Assembly (NCBI GenBank): GCA_034429215.1
Contig: DAOUGI010000016.1
Span: 1-64,000, forward strand
Reading direction: 5' to 3'
DNA from: JAFGOG01 sp034429215
Lineage (GTDB): Bacteria; Chloroflexota; Anaerolineae; JAAYZQ01
Length of the DNA: 64,000 bases
How positions within the stretch are numbered: position 1 is the stretch's first letter; each line of letters begins with the position of its first letter. The position numbers were made by a program, and so were the translations under genes. The notes under the pieces are model-generated. The model was not told the DNA's origin. It saw only the letters and a program-made list of their open reading frames with translations, and ran no database searches. Shown here in pieces: positions 25,175 to 36,651 of the stretch.

Positions 25175-26332
25175 ATGAGACCGCCAATTCTGAGCCTCCC
25201 GGCCGATTTGAAGACCCGGCTAAGTCAGGGCCACCCGTGGGTCTACCGCAATCAGGTGACTCCTGGGCCAGGGCTGGCTTCTGGCACGTGGGTGCAGGTC
25301 CGCTGTGGCAGTTTTTCCGCTTTCGGCCTGTGGGACGCCCACAGCGCCATCGCCGTGCGCCTCTACTCGCGGCGCGGCGTGCCCGATGCCGACTGGGTTG
25401 CTGCCAGGGTGGCCGATGCGTGGGAGGTGCGGGCCCCGGTGCGAGCCGGGGCGACGACCGGCTATCGTTGGGTGTACGGTGAGAGTGACGGGCTGCCGGG
25501 CATCGTCGTAGACCTCTATGGCGAATTCGCCGTGATTCAGACCTACGCCGAGAGTGTGGAACCGTTGGTTTCCTGGGTGGCCGACGCCCTTTACGCCCAC
25601 GCGCCGCTGCGGGGTATCCTGTGGCGGCCTGCCGGCGGGGAGCTCAAGCCGGTGTGGGGCCGCCTGCCGCCTTCGGATCTTTCCATTGAGGAGCACGGTC
25701 TCCTGTTCAACGCCAACCTGTTCGCTGGGCAAAAGACCGGCCTCTTTTTCGACCAGCGCGAGAATCGCCGCACCCTGGCCGGCTGGTGCCTGGGCCAGAC
25801 GGTGCTGGACTGCTTCTGCTACACCGGCGGCTTTGCGGTGCATGCCTGCCGGGGAGGCGCGCGGGCGATCACGGTGTGTGATGCCAGCGCCGCCGCCGTT
25901 GAGGCAGCGCGGGGCAATCTGACCTTGAACGGCTTTGATCCGGGCCGGCACACATTTCTGACGGAAGATTGTTTCCAACTGCTGGACAAGCTCGGCGCGG
26001 AGGGGCGCCGTTTCGGGATCGTCATCCTCGACCCGCCCAGTTTTGCCCGCGACCGGCAGAGTCGCCATGCCGCGGTGCGGGCCTACGTCCGGCTCAACCG
26101 GCTGGCTCTGAGCTGCGTCGAGCCGGGCGGGCTGCTGGCCTCGGCAAGCTGCACCAGCCAGGTCTCGCCTGTGGAGTTCCACCAGGCGCTGGCTGAGGCA
26201 GCCCGGCAGGCCGGGCAACGCCTGCTGATCCTGCACGATGCCGGCCAACCCGTGGATCACCCTGTGCCGGCGCATTTCCCGGAAGCGCGCTATTTAAAGT
26301 TTGTGGTGAGTCGGGTCTTGCCACTGGTTTAG
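25175..26332 (+). CDS. rlmI: RlmI-type 23S rRNA (cytosine-C5) methyltransferase
   Basis: This 385-residue class I SAM-dependent methyltransferase has an N-terminal PUA-type RNA-binding segment (LSQGHPWVYRNQV). The family block KTGLFFDQRENR precedes the SAM-binding motif VLDCFCYTGGFAVHA, and DPPSFARD is motif IV. SASCTS near the C-terminus holds the Cys expected for C5-cytosine chemistry. Family members methylate C1962 of E. coli 23S rRNA; the exact target here is inferred. It is monocistronic, with its own promoter. Only a weak purine-rich ribosome site (GGGACGAGAA) is seen. Confidence 0.8.
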   Translation: MRPPILSLPADLKTRLSQGHPWVYRNQVTPGPGLASGTWVQVRCGSFSAFGLWDAHSAIAVRLYSRRGVPDADWVAARVADAWEVRAPVRAGATTGYRWVYGESDGLPGIVVDLYGEFAVIQTYAESVEPLVSWVADALYAHAPLRGILWRPAGGELKPVWGRLPPSDLSIEEHGLLFNANLFAGQKTGLFFDQRENRRTLAGWCLGQTVLDCFCYTGGFAVHACRGGARAITVCDASAAAVEAARGNLTLNGFDPGRHTFLTEDCFQLLDKLGAEGRRFGIVILDPPSFARDRQSRHAAVRAYVRLNRLALSCVEPGGLLASASCTSQVSPVEFHQALAEAARQAGQRLLILHDAGQPVDHPVPAHFPEARYLKFVVSRVLPLV

Positions 26333-26365
26333 TCGGGCTGTCGGCACGCGGCTCTGGTCCAAGTG

Positions 26366-26394
26366 TTGCGCCTTCAGCCGTTCAGTGCTATAAT
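26366..26394 (+). promoter_or_regulatory. Promoter of DNA-processing operon, predicted leaderless
   Basis: TTGCGC (26366-26371), a 17-bp spacer and TATAAT (26389-26394) end 6 nt before the ATG at 26401. Transcription would therefore start at the first codon. Confidence 0.7.
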
Positions 26395-26400
26395 CCTCCC

Positions 26401-26811
26401 ATGCCCAAAAAAGCACGCACACCCATCGTCGAATATGAAGATTATTTCGCCATCGAGCTCCCCGGCGGCGACCACCCGCCAAGGGAGAGCGACCGTCTGA
26501 CCGATCAGGCGCTGGTCGTGGCCTACGACCGGCTGCCGGGGCGGCGCAGGTGGCAGCTCCGCGCCCTGCGCTTTGACCGGGAGGAATGGACCCGCTCCGG
26601 CATTCGTCGCTGGTGGGCCATGCACGAAGTCCGCTTCCTGGCCTCTGACGAGCTCGACTACGAGATCCCAGAGATCTGCCGTGCTTACGATTCGCCCCGG
26701 CCGGACCTGCCGACCATCGTCCTGTGTCATCGCAACACACCCCTGGTGTCGGCGCGAGGGCAGATGGAGGCGCTCAAGGGGGCTAAGAAAAGCGTGGAGC
26801 CGCACCGGTGA
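26401..26811 (+). CDS. Small unknown protein heading the helicase-nuclease operon
   Basis: This 136-residue soluble protein is charged and rich in Arg, Asp, Glu and Trp, with an IRRWWAMHEVRF segment near the middle. No family is recognised. The ATG at 26401 lies 6 nt after a TATAAT box and has no ribosome site, so the mRNA is predicted to be leaderless. Its TGA overlaps the GTG start of the helicase-like gene by 4 nt, so translation is probably coupled. Position suggests a role with the downstream DNA-processing proteins, but no sequence feature shows it. Confidence 0.65.
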   Translation: MPKKARTPIVEYEDYFAIELPGGDHPPRESDRLTDQALVVAYDRLPGRRRWQLRALRFDREEWTRSGIRRWWAMHEVRFLASDELDYEIPEICRAYDSPRPDLPTIVLCHRNTPLVSARGQMEALKGAKKSVEPHR

Positions 26812-29084
26812 GCCCGGCCAGCAGCACGAGGAAAAGACGGCGATCCCCGCCAGGGGATGCGAAACGTATCCTGCCAGACGTCGTGTCGGCGCCGTATGCC
26901 GGCAATCACACCACGTTCCTGTCCGGGCCGCCCGGTTCTGGCAAGACAACCCTGGCCGTGCGGCGACTGCTTTACCTGCTGGAGCAGGGCGTTCCGGCCG
27001 AGCAGATCCTGGTCCTGGTGCCGCAGCGCACTCTGGCCGGACCCTACTACCGGGCAATCCACGGTGTCGCAGCGCCGGCCGGCGGCATGGTGGACGTCGC
27101 CACGATCGGCGGTTTGGCGCGCCGCACCATCGAGCTGTTTTGGCCGTTGGTGTCTGAGGTAGCCGGCTTTGCCCATCCCAACGATCGCTGCCGGTTCTTG
27201 ACGCTCGAAACCGCCCAATACTATATGGATCGTGTCGTCGAGCCGTTTATCGCTGCCGGTGCCTTTGACGGGATCACGATTCCCCGCGCCCGCCTGGTGA
27301 GCCAGGTCATCGACGACCTGAACAAGGCTGCTGCCGTCGGCTTTTCGCCCGACGAGATCTCGGCCCGGCTCAAGGGCGCCTGGGGCGGCGACTCGGCCCG
27401 GCCGCGCATCTACGACCAGGTCCAGGCAGTGGCCCTTGCCTTCCGCCGCGCTTGCCTGGAGCAGAACGTGCTCGACTGGTCGCTCCAGATTGAGGTCTTT
27501 TGGCATCATCTGCTGCCCTTGCCCCAGTTCCGGCGCTACCTGCTGAGCGGCTACCGGCACCTGATCGTCGACAATGCCGAAGAGGACATCCCGGCCGCCC
27601 ACGACCTGCTGCGGCTGTGGCTGCCGCTGTGCGAATCGGCCCTGGTGGTCCACGACACCGACGGTGGTTACCGTGTCTTCCTGGGGGCCGACCCGCAGGG
27701 TGCTCTTGCTCTGGCTGCCCTGTGCCGTGACCGGAGGGTGGTCGGGCAGTCATACGTCACGACGCCGGAGGTTGCCGCCCTCGGAGCCGAGCTGGCTGAC
27801 CCCTTCCTGCCAAAGAACGCTCGATCCCCGGTGAGAGGTGTCGGCCACAGGCCCGCCGGCCGTGTCGACGCAAGCCGGGCGTTGGTCCGGCCTGAGGAAT
27901 CGCTTCGTTTCCACCCCCAAATGCTCGATTGGGTAGCCGGTCAGATCTCGCGCCTGAAGATGGAAGAGGGCGTGCAGCCCGGCGAGATCGCCATCCTGGC
28001 GCCTTTTGTCAGCGACGCGCTCCGTTTTTCACTGATCGAGGCGCTGAAGAATTACAGCATCCCGGTGCGCACCCACCGTCCATCCCGCGAGCTGCGCGAG
28101 GAGCCGGCTGCCCGCTGCCTGCTGACGTTGGCCAAGCTGGCCCATCCTGGCTGGCGCCGCCCGCCGCCTCCGGCCGACGTGGCCCAGTGCCTAGCGATGG
28201 CCATCGCCGACCTGGACCCGGTGCGGGCCCATCTCCTGGCCGGTATCGTGTACCGGATCAAGGACGGGCAGCCGGACCTGACGCCGTTTCACCAGATCGT
28301 GCCCGAAATGCAAGAGCGGATCAGTTACCTGCTGGGTGGGCGCTACGACGAGCTGTGGCAGTGGCTGGAGGAGGTTTCTGCCTCGAAGGCGTCGCCTCAG
28401 GCGGCTGAATCCGCCGCCGCGGATGGAGCAGCGAGCACGGACGGGCTGGACCATTTTTTGAGCCGCCTGTTCGGTGAGGTGCTGTCCCAACCCGGCTTTG
28501 GCTTCCATCGTGATTTCGACGCCGGCGCAATAGCCGCCAATCTGATCGAATCGGTTCAGAAATTCCGGCAGACATTTCCACCCGCTCCTACAGATGGGGA
28601 TCAGGGGGCGGAAACGGACGCCAGCCTCCAATATGTGGACATGGTGGAGCGCGGCGTCGTCGCAGCACAGTATGTGTCAAGCTGGCAGGTCCACCCTGAG
28701 GACGCTGTGCTTCTGGTGCCGGCCTATACTTTCCTGATGATGAACCAGCCGGTGACGATCCAGTTCTGGCTCGACGCCGGCAGCCCGGCCTGGTTTGAGC
28801 GCATCTACCAGCCGCTGACCCATCCGTACGTCCTGCGCCGTGACTGGCCTGAAGCTCAGATCTGGACTGACGAAGATGAGGTGCGGGTGCGCGAGGAGGC
28901 GCTGGCGCGCCTGATCCTGGGACTGGCCCGCCGTTGCCGGCAGCGGGTCTACCTGGCGCACAGCGATCTGAATGAGCAGGGGTACGAGCAGCAGGGGCCG
29001 CTGCTCCAGGCCGTCCAGCGCCTGTTGCGCCGCCGGGGCGAGCCGATGCCCGAGATCGATAGCGCGGGGGGAGGGCGGCCATGA
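26808..29084 (+). CDS. AddB-like superfamily 1 helicase-fold protein
   Basis: This 758-residue protein has a Walker A motif, GPPGSGKTT (40-48), as in AddB and UvrD-like helicases. The Walker B position is degenerate: LIVDNAEED (D255, N256) replaces the usual DE. The C-terminal part has the order of a UvrD-type helicase C domain, including GEIAILAP and a closing RVYLAHSDLNEQG segment. There is no C-terminal nuclease or Fe-S cysteine set, unlike true AddB. It probably acts as the structural, ATP-binding partner of the next gene's helicase. GTG start; ATGA overlap with the downstream helicase gene. Confidence 0.7.
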   Translation: MSPASSTRKRRRSPPGDAKRILPDVVSAPYAGNHTTFLSGPPGSGKTTLAVRRLLYLLEQGVPAEQILVLVPQRTLAGPYYRAIHGVAAPAGGMVDVATIGGLARRTIELFWPLVSEVAGFAHPNDRCRFLTLETAQYYMDRVVEPFIAAGAFDGITIPRARLVSQVIDDLNKAAAVGFSPDEISARLKGAWGGDSARPRIYDQVQAVALAFRRACLEQNVLDWSLQIEVFWHHLLPLPQFRRYLLSGYRHLIVDNAEEDIPAAHDLLRLWLPLCESALVVHDTDGGYRVFLGADPQGALALAALCRDRRVVGQSYVTTPEVAALGAELADPFLPKNARSPVRGVGHRPAGRVDASRALVRPEESLRFHPQMLDWVAGQISRLKMEEGVQPGEIAILAPFVSDALRFSLIEALKNYSIPVRTHRPSRELREEPAARCLLTLAKLAHPGWRRPPPPADVAQCLAMAIADLDPVRAHLLAGIVYRIKDGQPDLTPFHQIVPEMQERISYLLGGRYDELWQWLEEVSASKASPQAAESAAADGAASTDGLDHFLSRLFGEVLSQPGFGFHRDFDAGAIAANLIESVQKFRQTFPPAPTDGDQGAETDASLQYVDMVERGVVAAQYVSSWQVHPEDAVLLVPAYTFLMMNQPVTIQFWLDAGSPAWFERIYQPLTHPYVLRRDWPEAQIWTDEDEVRVREEALARLILGLARRCRQRVYLAHSDLNEQGYEQQGPLLQAVQRLLRRRGEPMPEIDSAGGGRP

Positions 29085-31435
29085 CCGATTTTCGACCCCG
29101 GCGTGGACAGGAGCAGGCGCTGGCCTACCGCGGCGGCAAGATGGGTATATCGGCTGTGCCCGGCAGTGGCAAGACCCACACCCTGGCGGCCCTGGCGGCC
29201 CATCTCGTGGCCGAGGCTGTTGCCGACGGCCAGGAGCTGCTGGTCGTCACCCTGGTCAACTCGGCTGTGGACAATTTCAAGCTCCGCATCAACCAGATGA
29301 TCGCCAAGCGCCGGCTGCTGCCCAACTATGGCTACCGGGTGCGGACCCTCCACGGCCTGGCTCACGACATTGTCCGCGAAAGGCCCGGTTTGGTTGGCCT
29401 GTCGGAGGATTTCAACATCATCGACGAACGCGAGGCCGACGCCGTGCGTGAGGAGGCGGTCGACGCCTGGCTGCGCGCCCACCCCGGCGCGGCCGATCCC
29501 TTCCTCTCGCCTGATGTGGAGGGCAGCCGCGCCGAGTGGGTCAAGCGCAATCAGTGGCGCGACCTTGTCCACGAGATCGCGGCCGCCTTTATCAAGCAGG
29601 CCAAGGATTTTCAGCTTGTCCCTGAGGTTCTGGCAGCGCACCTGGTACAATTGTCTAATAGCGAAGAGCCCTTGTCCATGGGGAAGGAGCCTGGAGGATC
29701 GCCCCAACCGGCGGAGATCGACGCCCTTGGCTGGACCGCACCGCTGCTGCGCATGGGGGTCGAGATCTATGCCGATTACCAGCGCAGCCTGGCTTATCGA
29801 GGCGTTGTGGATTTCGACGACCTGATCCGCCTGGCTTTGGAGGCGTTGCGCCGCGACCCGGCCTATTTGACCCGCCTCCGCCAGCGCTGGCCCTATATCC
29901 TCGAGGATGAGGCCCAGGACTCGAGCAGGCTCCAGGAAGAGATCCTGCGTCTTTTGACCGGCGAGCAGGGCAATTGGATCCGTGTCGGTGACCCGAACCA
30001 GGCCATTTACGAAACCTTTACCAACGCCGATCCCAGGTTCCTGCGCGAGTTTATCGCCGAGCCGGGCGTGATCGAAGTCAGATTGAACGAGTCGGGGCGC
30101 TCTCAGCCGGCGATTATCCAGTTGGCGAACTATTTGGTGGACTGGGCGGCGACCGACCATCCCCTGCCGGCTGCTCACCGGGCCTTGACGCCGCAGCATA
30201 TCATCCCGACCGGCCCGGGCGACGCTCAGCCCAATCCCCCGGCCGATCCGGCCGCCGTCCACCTGGTGAGCGAAGGGCTCACACCGGAACAGGAGCTCCA
30301 GACCGTGGCCGATTCGCTGCAGCGGTGGGCTGCCGCCCAGGTTGCCAAACCAGAGCCCGAACGAGATACCTGCGCTGCATTGGTGCCCCGCAACCAGCGC
30401 GGCTTTGAGCTGGCTGCGCTGCTCAAGCAGCGGAATATCCCCTACATGGAGCTGCTGCGTTCGAGCAGCGGCACCCGGCAGACTGCCGGCGCGCTCGGCA
30501 ATGTGCTGCGCTGCCTGGCCGACCCAACCTCGGCGCGCAAATTGGCCGTGGCCTTTAGGGTGTGGCGTCGAGAGGACCGCGACAAGCCGGAAGCCGAAGG
30601 GCTCCTGGCCGGGATCATCAAGCGGATCGCCGGCTGTCCGGCAGTAGAAGCCTACCTCTCGCCGCGCGGCGGCCACGACTGGTTGGCGGCGCAGGCGCCT
30701 GAGCTGTCAGGCGAGGAGATGGCTCTGTTGGCCGCCTTTCGCGAGCTGGCCTGCCGCTGGCACCGGGCAGCTACTCTCGGTGTGCCGATTGACCAGTTGA
30801 TCCTTACCCTGGCCGGCGATCTATTTCGCGAGCCCAAAGAGCTGGCCCTGGCCCACAAGCTGGCTGTGCTGCTGCGCGGTGTGGCCGAGTCGCACCCCAC
30901 TTATCGCCTGGCCGAGCTGGTCGAGGAGCTGGCCGTCATCGCCCGCAACGAGCGCCGCTTCCTCGGTTTCGCCGATGAGGAGAGCGGTTTCGAGCCGCCA
31001 AAGGGAGTGGTCACCGTAGCCACGATGCACAAGGCCAAGGGGCTGGAATGGGATCGTGTCTACCTGATGTCGGTCAACAACTATGACTTTCCCTCCGGTT
31101 TAGCTCACGATACCTACATCGATGAGAAATGGTTTTTGCGCGGCAAAATGAACTTGAAAGCCGAGGTTCTGGCTCGGCTTACAGCGTTGGCCGGCAGGCC
31201 GGGGGAAGGTAGCATTTGGAGCATAACCACCGGCTCGGCGATGCAGGCGGCGCGCGATGGCTATGTGGCCGAGCGGCTGCGGCTGCTGTATGTAGGCATC
31301 ACCCGCGCCCGGCGCGAGCTGTTTGTGACATGGAACACAGGCCGGCGCCCATCGGAAAAGCTCCAGCCGGCCGTGCCCCTGATCGCGCTGGTGGACTATT
31401 GGCAGCGCCAGGCCAGCAAAGAGACAGAAGGTTAG
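29081..31435 (+). CDS. UvrD/AddA-like superfamily 1 DNA helicase
   Basis: This 784-residue helicase has a full set of SF1A motifs. These are a Q-motif (RRGQEQAL), Walker A AVPGSGKTHT (25-34), motif Ia with VNSAVDNFK, TLHGLAHDIV, Walker B EDEAQD (about 275-280), motif III GDPNQAIYETF, motif V TMHKAKGLEWD, and motif VI YVGITRARREL. It should be an active 3'-5' ATP-dependent DNA translocase. It lacks the C-terminal PD-(D/E)XK nuclease of AddA; a separate nuclease gene follows 6 bp after its stop. The start overlaps the preceding stop (ATGA). Confidence 0.85.
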   Translation: MTDFRPRRGQEQALAYRGGKMGISAVPGSGKTHTLAALAAHLVAEAVADGQELLVVTLVNSAVDNFKLRINQMIAKRRLLPNYGYRVRTLHGLAHDIVRERPGLVGLSEDFNIIDEREADAVREEAVDAWLRAHPGAADPFLSPDVEGSRAEWVKRNQWRDLVHEIAAAFIKQAKDFQLVPEVLAAHLVQLSNSEEPLSMGKEPGGSPQPAEIDALGWTAPLLRMGVEIYADYQRSLAYRGVVDFDDLIRLALEALRRDPAYLTRLRQRWPYILEDEAQDSSRLQEEILRLLTGEQGNWIRVGDPNQAIYETFTNADPRFLREFIAEPGVIEVRLNESGRSQPAIIQLANYLVDWAATDHPLPAAHRALTPQHIIPTGPGDAQPNPPADPAAVHLVSEGLTPEQELQTVADSLQRWAAAQVAKPEPERDTCAALVPRNQRGFELAALLKQRNIPYMELLRSSSGTRQTAGALGNVLRCLADPTSARKLAVAFRVWRREDRDKPEAEGLLAGIIKRIAGCPAVEAYLSPRGGHDWLAAQAPELSGEEMALLAAFRELACRWHRAATLGVPIDQLILTLAGDLFREPKELALAHKLAVLLRGVAESHPTYRLAELVEELAVIARNERRFLGFADEESGFEPPKGVVTVATMHKAKGLEWDRVYLMSVNNYDFPSGLAHDTYIDEKWFLRGKMNLKAEVLARLTALAGRPGEGSIWSITTGSAMQAARDGYVAERLRLLYVGITRARRELFVTWNTGRRPSEKLQPAVPLIALVDYWQRQASKETEG

Positions 31436-31441
31436 GCAGTC

Positions 31442-32266
31442 ATGGCGTTACCTGAGACCTTCCAGTTCAGCCAGGGCAGTTTGCAGGACTATGTGGACTG
31501 CCAACGCCGCTTTCAGCTTCGCCATGTGTTGATGCAGCCCTGGCCGGCGCTCATCACCGAACCGGCCTTGGAGGCCGAGCGGCATGTGCAGCGCGGAGCC
31601 GACCTGCACCAACTGGCCCACCAGCATACCCTGGGCCTCGACGCCGGGCGGCTGGAAGCGACGATTCACGACGAGGTTCTGGCCCGTTGGTGGCACACCT
31701 ACCTGACCAGCCTGCCGCCGGATCTGCCTGAGACGACCCGCCGCGCCGAGGTGATGGTCGCCGCGCCACTGGCCGGTTACCGGTTAATGGCCAAATACGA
31801 TCTGCTGGCCGCCGAGCCGGGCGCGCGCCTGGTGGTGGTGGACTGGAAGGCGGTGCTCAATCGCCCGTCTCGCGTTGTTCTGGCCCGCCGGCTGCAAACC
31901 CGCGTCTACCGTTATCTGGCCGTCAGGGCCGGGGCTGCTTTCAACGGAGGCCGACCTCCTCAGCCGGAGCAGGTGGAGATGCTCTACTGGTTCGCCGAGT
32001 TCGGCGGGGCCATCGAGCGTTTTCCGTACGATGCCGATCAGCACGCCGCCGATAGCGACTATCTTGCCGGGCTTGTTGCCGAGATTGCTGCCCATTCGGA
32101 ATCGATCTGGCCGCTGACTCCTGAGGAGCGCCGGTGCCGATTGTGCAACTATCGTTCCCTGTGCGAGCGCGGCGCCACGGCTGCCTTCTTGGGCGAGCTT
32201 GAGGATGACCTGGAGCCGGCGGAAGTGACGATCGACCTGGAACAGATCGCCGAAGTGGCCTTCTGA
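31442..32266 (+). CDS. Stand-alone Fe-S PD-(D/E)XK nuclease (AddB/Cas4-like)
   Basis: This 274-residue protein has the complete RecB-family nuclease set: H56, D120, D134-W-K136 and Q152-xxx-Y156 (QTRVY). It also has the four cysteines of an Fe-S nuclease: C20 near the N-terminus, with C232, C235 and C241 (CRLCNYRSLC) near the C-terminus, as in AddB and Cas4. In AddAB this domain is fused to the helicase; here it is free. No cas genes are near, and the neighbours are helicases and RecJ, so double-strand-break end processing is the best inference. Confidence 0.8.
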   Translation: MALPETFQFSQGSLQDYVDCQRRFQLRHVLMQPWPALITEPALEAERHVQRGADLHQLAHQHTLGLDAGRLEATIHDEVLARWWHTYLTSLPPDLPETTRRAEVMVAAPLAGYRLMAKYDLLAAEPGARLVVVDWKAVLNRPSRVVLARRLQTRVYRYLAVRAGAAFNGGRPPQPEQVEMLYWFAEFGGAIERFPYDADQHAADSDYLAGLVAEIAAHSESIWPLTPEERRCRLCNYRSLCERGATAAFLGELEDDLEPAEVTIDLEQIAEVAF

Positions 32267-32271
32267 CAACT

Positions 32272-34560
<2,289 letters not shown>

Positions 34561-34606
34561 CGCTGCCGGCCGGCGGCACTATCCTGCATTTCAGTGGGCT
34601 CGGAAG

Positions 34607-36133
34607 ATGGTAGATGTTCTGAATGAGGTCCGGCGGGCAATGGAGCGCGGCCGCCGCTTGAGCGGCGTGCTGTTGCCCGGCGAGACGGTAGTGGTCGGCG
34701 TGTCAGGCGGCCCGGATTCGCTCTGCCTGCTGCATGTGCTATGCCGGCTGTGCGGCGAGTACGATTTGGACCTGCATGTGGCCCATCTCCACCACGGCCT
34801 GCGCGGCGATGAGGCCGACGCCGATGCCGAGTTCGTCCGCGGCCTAGCTGCCGACTGGCAGTTGCCGTGCAATATTGAACATGCCGACGTCCCGACCCTG
34901 GCTCACGAGCACCGCTTGGCTGTCGAGGAAGCGGCACGGAACGCTCGATATGTATTCCTGGCACGCGTGGCCGGTGAGGTGGGTGCCAAGACCATTGCCG
35001 TGGGCCACAATGCCGACGACCAGGCCGAGACAGTGCTGATGCACTTTCTGCGCGGTTCGGGCCTTGCCGGCCTGCGCGGCATGTTGCCCATCACGCTCCT
35101 GGAGAATTATCGCCTTCCTGCAACTGGTGAGCACGGCGAGCCCATTCAGGATTCGAAATGTAGAGTCCAAAATCCGAAACTGTTCCGCCCTCTGCTGAAA
35201 GTGACCCGGGCCGAGATCGAGGCATATTGCAGCTTTCACGGCCTCGAGCCGCGCTTTGACCGCTCAAACCTGGACACGACCTACTTTCGCAACTGGCTGC
35301 GGCACGAGGTTCTGCCGCTCCTGGCTCGGCATAATCCGAATGTGCAAGAGGTGCTGTGCAGGTCGGCACGGGTGATCGCCGATGATTATGCGCTGCTGCG
35401 GACGCTGCTTGAGGAGACCTGGCCGCAGGTGGTGATCGAGGAGACGAAGGAGGCCATCGTCTTTGACCTGGCAGCCTGGCGGGGGTTGGCTACCAGTTTG
35501 CAGCGCTCGGCGCTGCGCGAGGCGATCCACCGCCTGCGCCGGTCACTGCGCAACATCAACTTTATCCATGTGGAGAACGCCCTGGAGGTGGCCCGCGACG
35601 GCAAGACAGGCGATCAGGCCACCTTGCCCCAAGGGCTGATGCTCACATTGGACTATGACCGGTTCACGGTGGCTGCTGGGCGAGGGGATGCCAGGGGATG
35701 GCTGCCCGATTGGCCGCTGCTGCCTCCGGCCACCGAAGGACTGCTGCTGAATATCCCCGGCATGACCCCGCTGCCCGGCTCCGATTGGGCCGTCGACGCC
35801 GTGATCGTGGATATCGCAGAGCTCGCCCCCGGCTGGGAGGCTAATGCCGACCCGTGGCGAGCCTTTCTGGATGCGCAGGCTGTCGGCACCCGGCTCGCGC
35901 TACGAACCCGCCGGGCCGGGGACCGGTTCCAACCGCTTGGGCTGGGCGGACATGAGGTCAAGCTGGCCGATTTCTTGACAAACCGAAAGGTGCCGCGCGC
36001 CGTTCGCGACCGGCTGCCCCTGTTGGCTTGTGAATGGGGCATTGCCTGGCTGTGCGGCCAGCGGGTGGACGAGCGTGCCTCGATCCGGAGTGCGACCGAG
36101 CGGGTGCTGGTTTTGCGTTTTGTGCGTTTGTGA
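34607..36133 (+). CDS. tilS: tRNA(Ile)-lysidine synthetase
   Basis: This 508-residue enzyme converts C34 of the CAU-anticodon tRNA-Ile to lysidine. The PP-loop SGGPDS lies at 33-38, followed by HLHHGLRG and GHNADDQAETVLM, with the usual substrate-binding and C-terminal TilS domains (RAGDRFQPLG near the end). Just before the conserved RPLL segment lies an AT-richer insertion that translates to IQDSKCRVQNPK (about 35145-35180). It resembles the peptide produced when a short interspersed repeat inserts in frame. The start is 46 bp after recJ and the ribosome site is weak. Confidence 0.9.
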   Translation: MVDVLNEVRRAMERGRRLSGVLLPGETVVVGVSGGPDSLCLLHVLCRLCGEYDLDLHVAHLHHGLRGDEADADAEFVRGLAADWQLPCNIEHADVPTLAHEHRLAVEEAARNARYVFLARVAGEVGAKTIAVGHNADDQAETVLMHFLRGSGLAGLRGMLPITLLENYRLPATGEHGEPIQDSKCRVQNPKLFRPLLKVTRAEIEAYCSFHGLEPRFDRSNLDTTYFRNWLRHEVLPLLARHNPNVQEVLCRSARVIADDYALLRTLLEETWPQVVIEETKEAIVFDLAAWRGLATSLQRSALREAIHRLRRSLRNINFIHVENALEVARDGKTGDQATLPQGLMLTLDYDRFTVAAGRGDARGWLPDWPLLPPATEGLLLNIPGMTPLPGSDWAVDAVIVDIAELAPGWEANADPWRAFLDAQAVGTRLALRTRRAGDRFQPLGLGGHEVKLADFLTNRKVPRAVRDRLPLLACEWGIAWLCGQRVDERASIRSATERVLVLRFVRL

Positions 36134-36151
36134 TCCGGTCGGTTACGGATC
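36132..36151. terminator. Compact hairpin over the tilS and moaC stop codons
   Basis: GATCCG (36132-36137) pairs with CGGATC (36146-36151) over 8 nt, covering both convergent stop codons. There is no T-run. Confidence 0.35.
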
Positions 36152-36649
36152 TTCCCGGTTCCACTCGCCGCTCTTGCCGCCGCTCTTGTGCATCAGCCTT
36201 ATTTCTGAAATGCACATGGCCCGGTCAACCGCCTTGCACATGTCATAGGCTGTGAGAGCGGCTACGGCTACGGCGGTCAGTGCCTCCATCTCGACGCCGG
36301 TCTTGCCTGTGGTCCGCACGGTAGCCCGGATGTCGATCCAGGCCCGCCCTTCGACCGTGGCGGGGGTGAACTCGACGGCGATGTGAGTCAGCAGCAGGGG
36401 GTGGCACATCGGGATCAGCTCGTGGGCCCGCTTGGCCGCCTGGATGCCGGCGATCTGGGCTACGGTCAGCACGTCACCCTTTTTCACCCCACCGGCCTGG
36501 ATGAGCGCTAACGTTTCCGGCTGCATTGTGATCTGCCCGCCGGCAACGGCTACCCTTTCGGTGTCCGGCTTGTCGCCGACGTCGACCATACGGGCGTGAC
36601 TCTCGTCGTCTAGGTGGGAGAGCTTGATGGAGTTCTGTCTTGGGGACAT
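36143..36649 (-). CDS. moaC: Cyclic pyranopterin monophosphate synthase
   Basis: This 168-residue enzyme acts with MoaA in the first stage of molybdopterin synthesis. Family blocks are complete: VKKGDVLTVAQIAGIQAAK, IPMCHPL, GKTGVEMEALTA, AYDMCKAVD and KSGGKSG, which include the catalytic lysines. It starts 2 nt after the moaA stop on the minus strand, as the last gene of a three-gene operon. It could supply cofactor to the Mo hydroxylase 30 kb away. Confidence 0.95.
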   Translation of the reverse strand: MSPRQNSIKLSHLDDESHARMVDVGDKPDTERVAVAGGQITMQPETLALIQAGGVKKGDVLTVAQIAGIQAAKRAHELIPMCHPLLLTHIAVEFTPATVEGRAWIDIRATVRTTGKTGVEMEALTAVAVAALTAYDMCKAVDRAMCISEIRLMHKSGGKSGEWNREDP

Positions 36650-36651
36650 TT

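Noticed and set aside
31442..32266. Calling the Fe-S nuclease Cas4
   Set aside because: No CRISPR array or other cas genes are present; the helicase neighbours point to an AddB-type nuclease.
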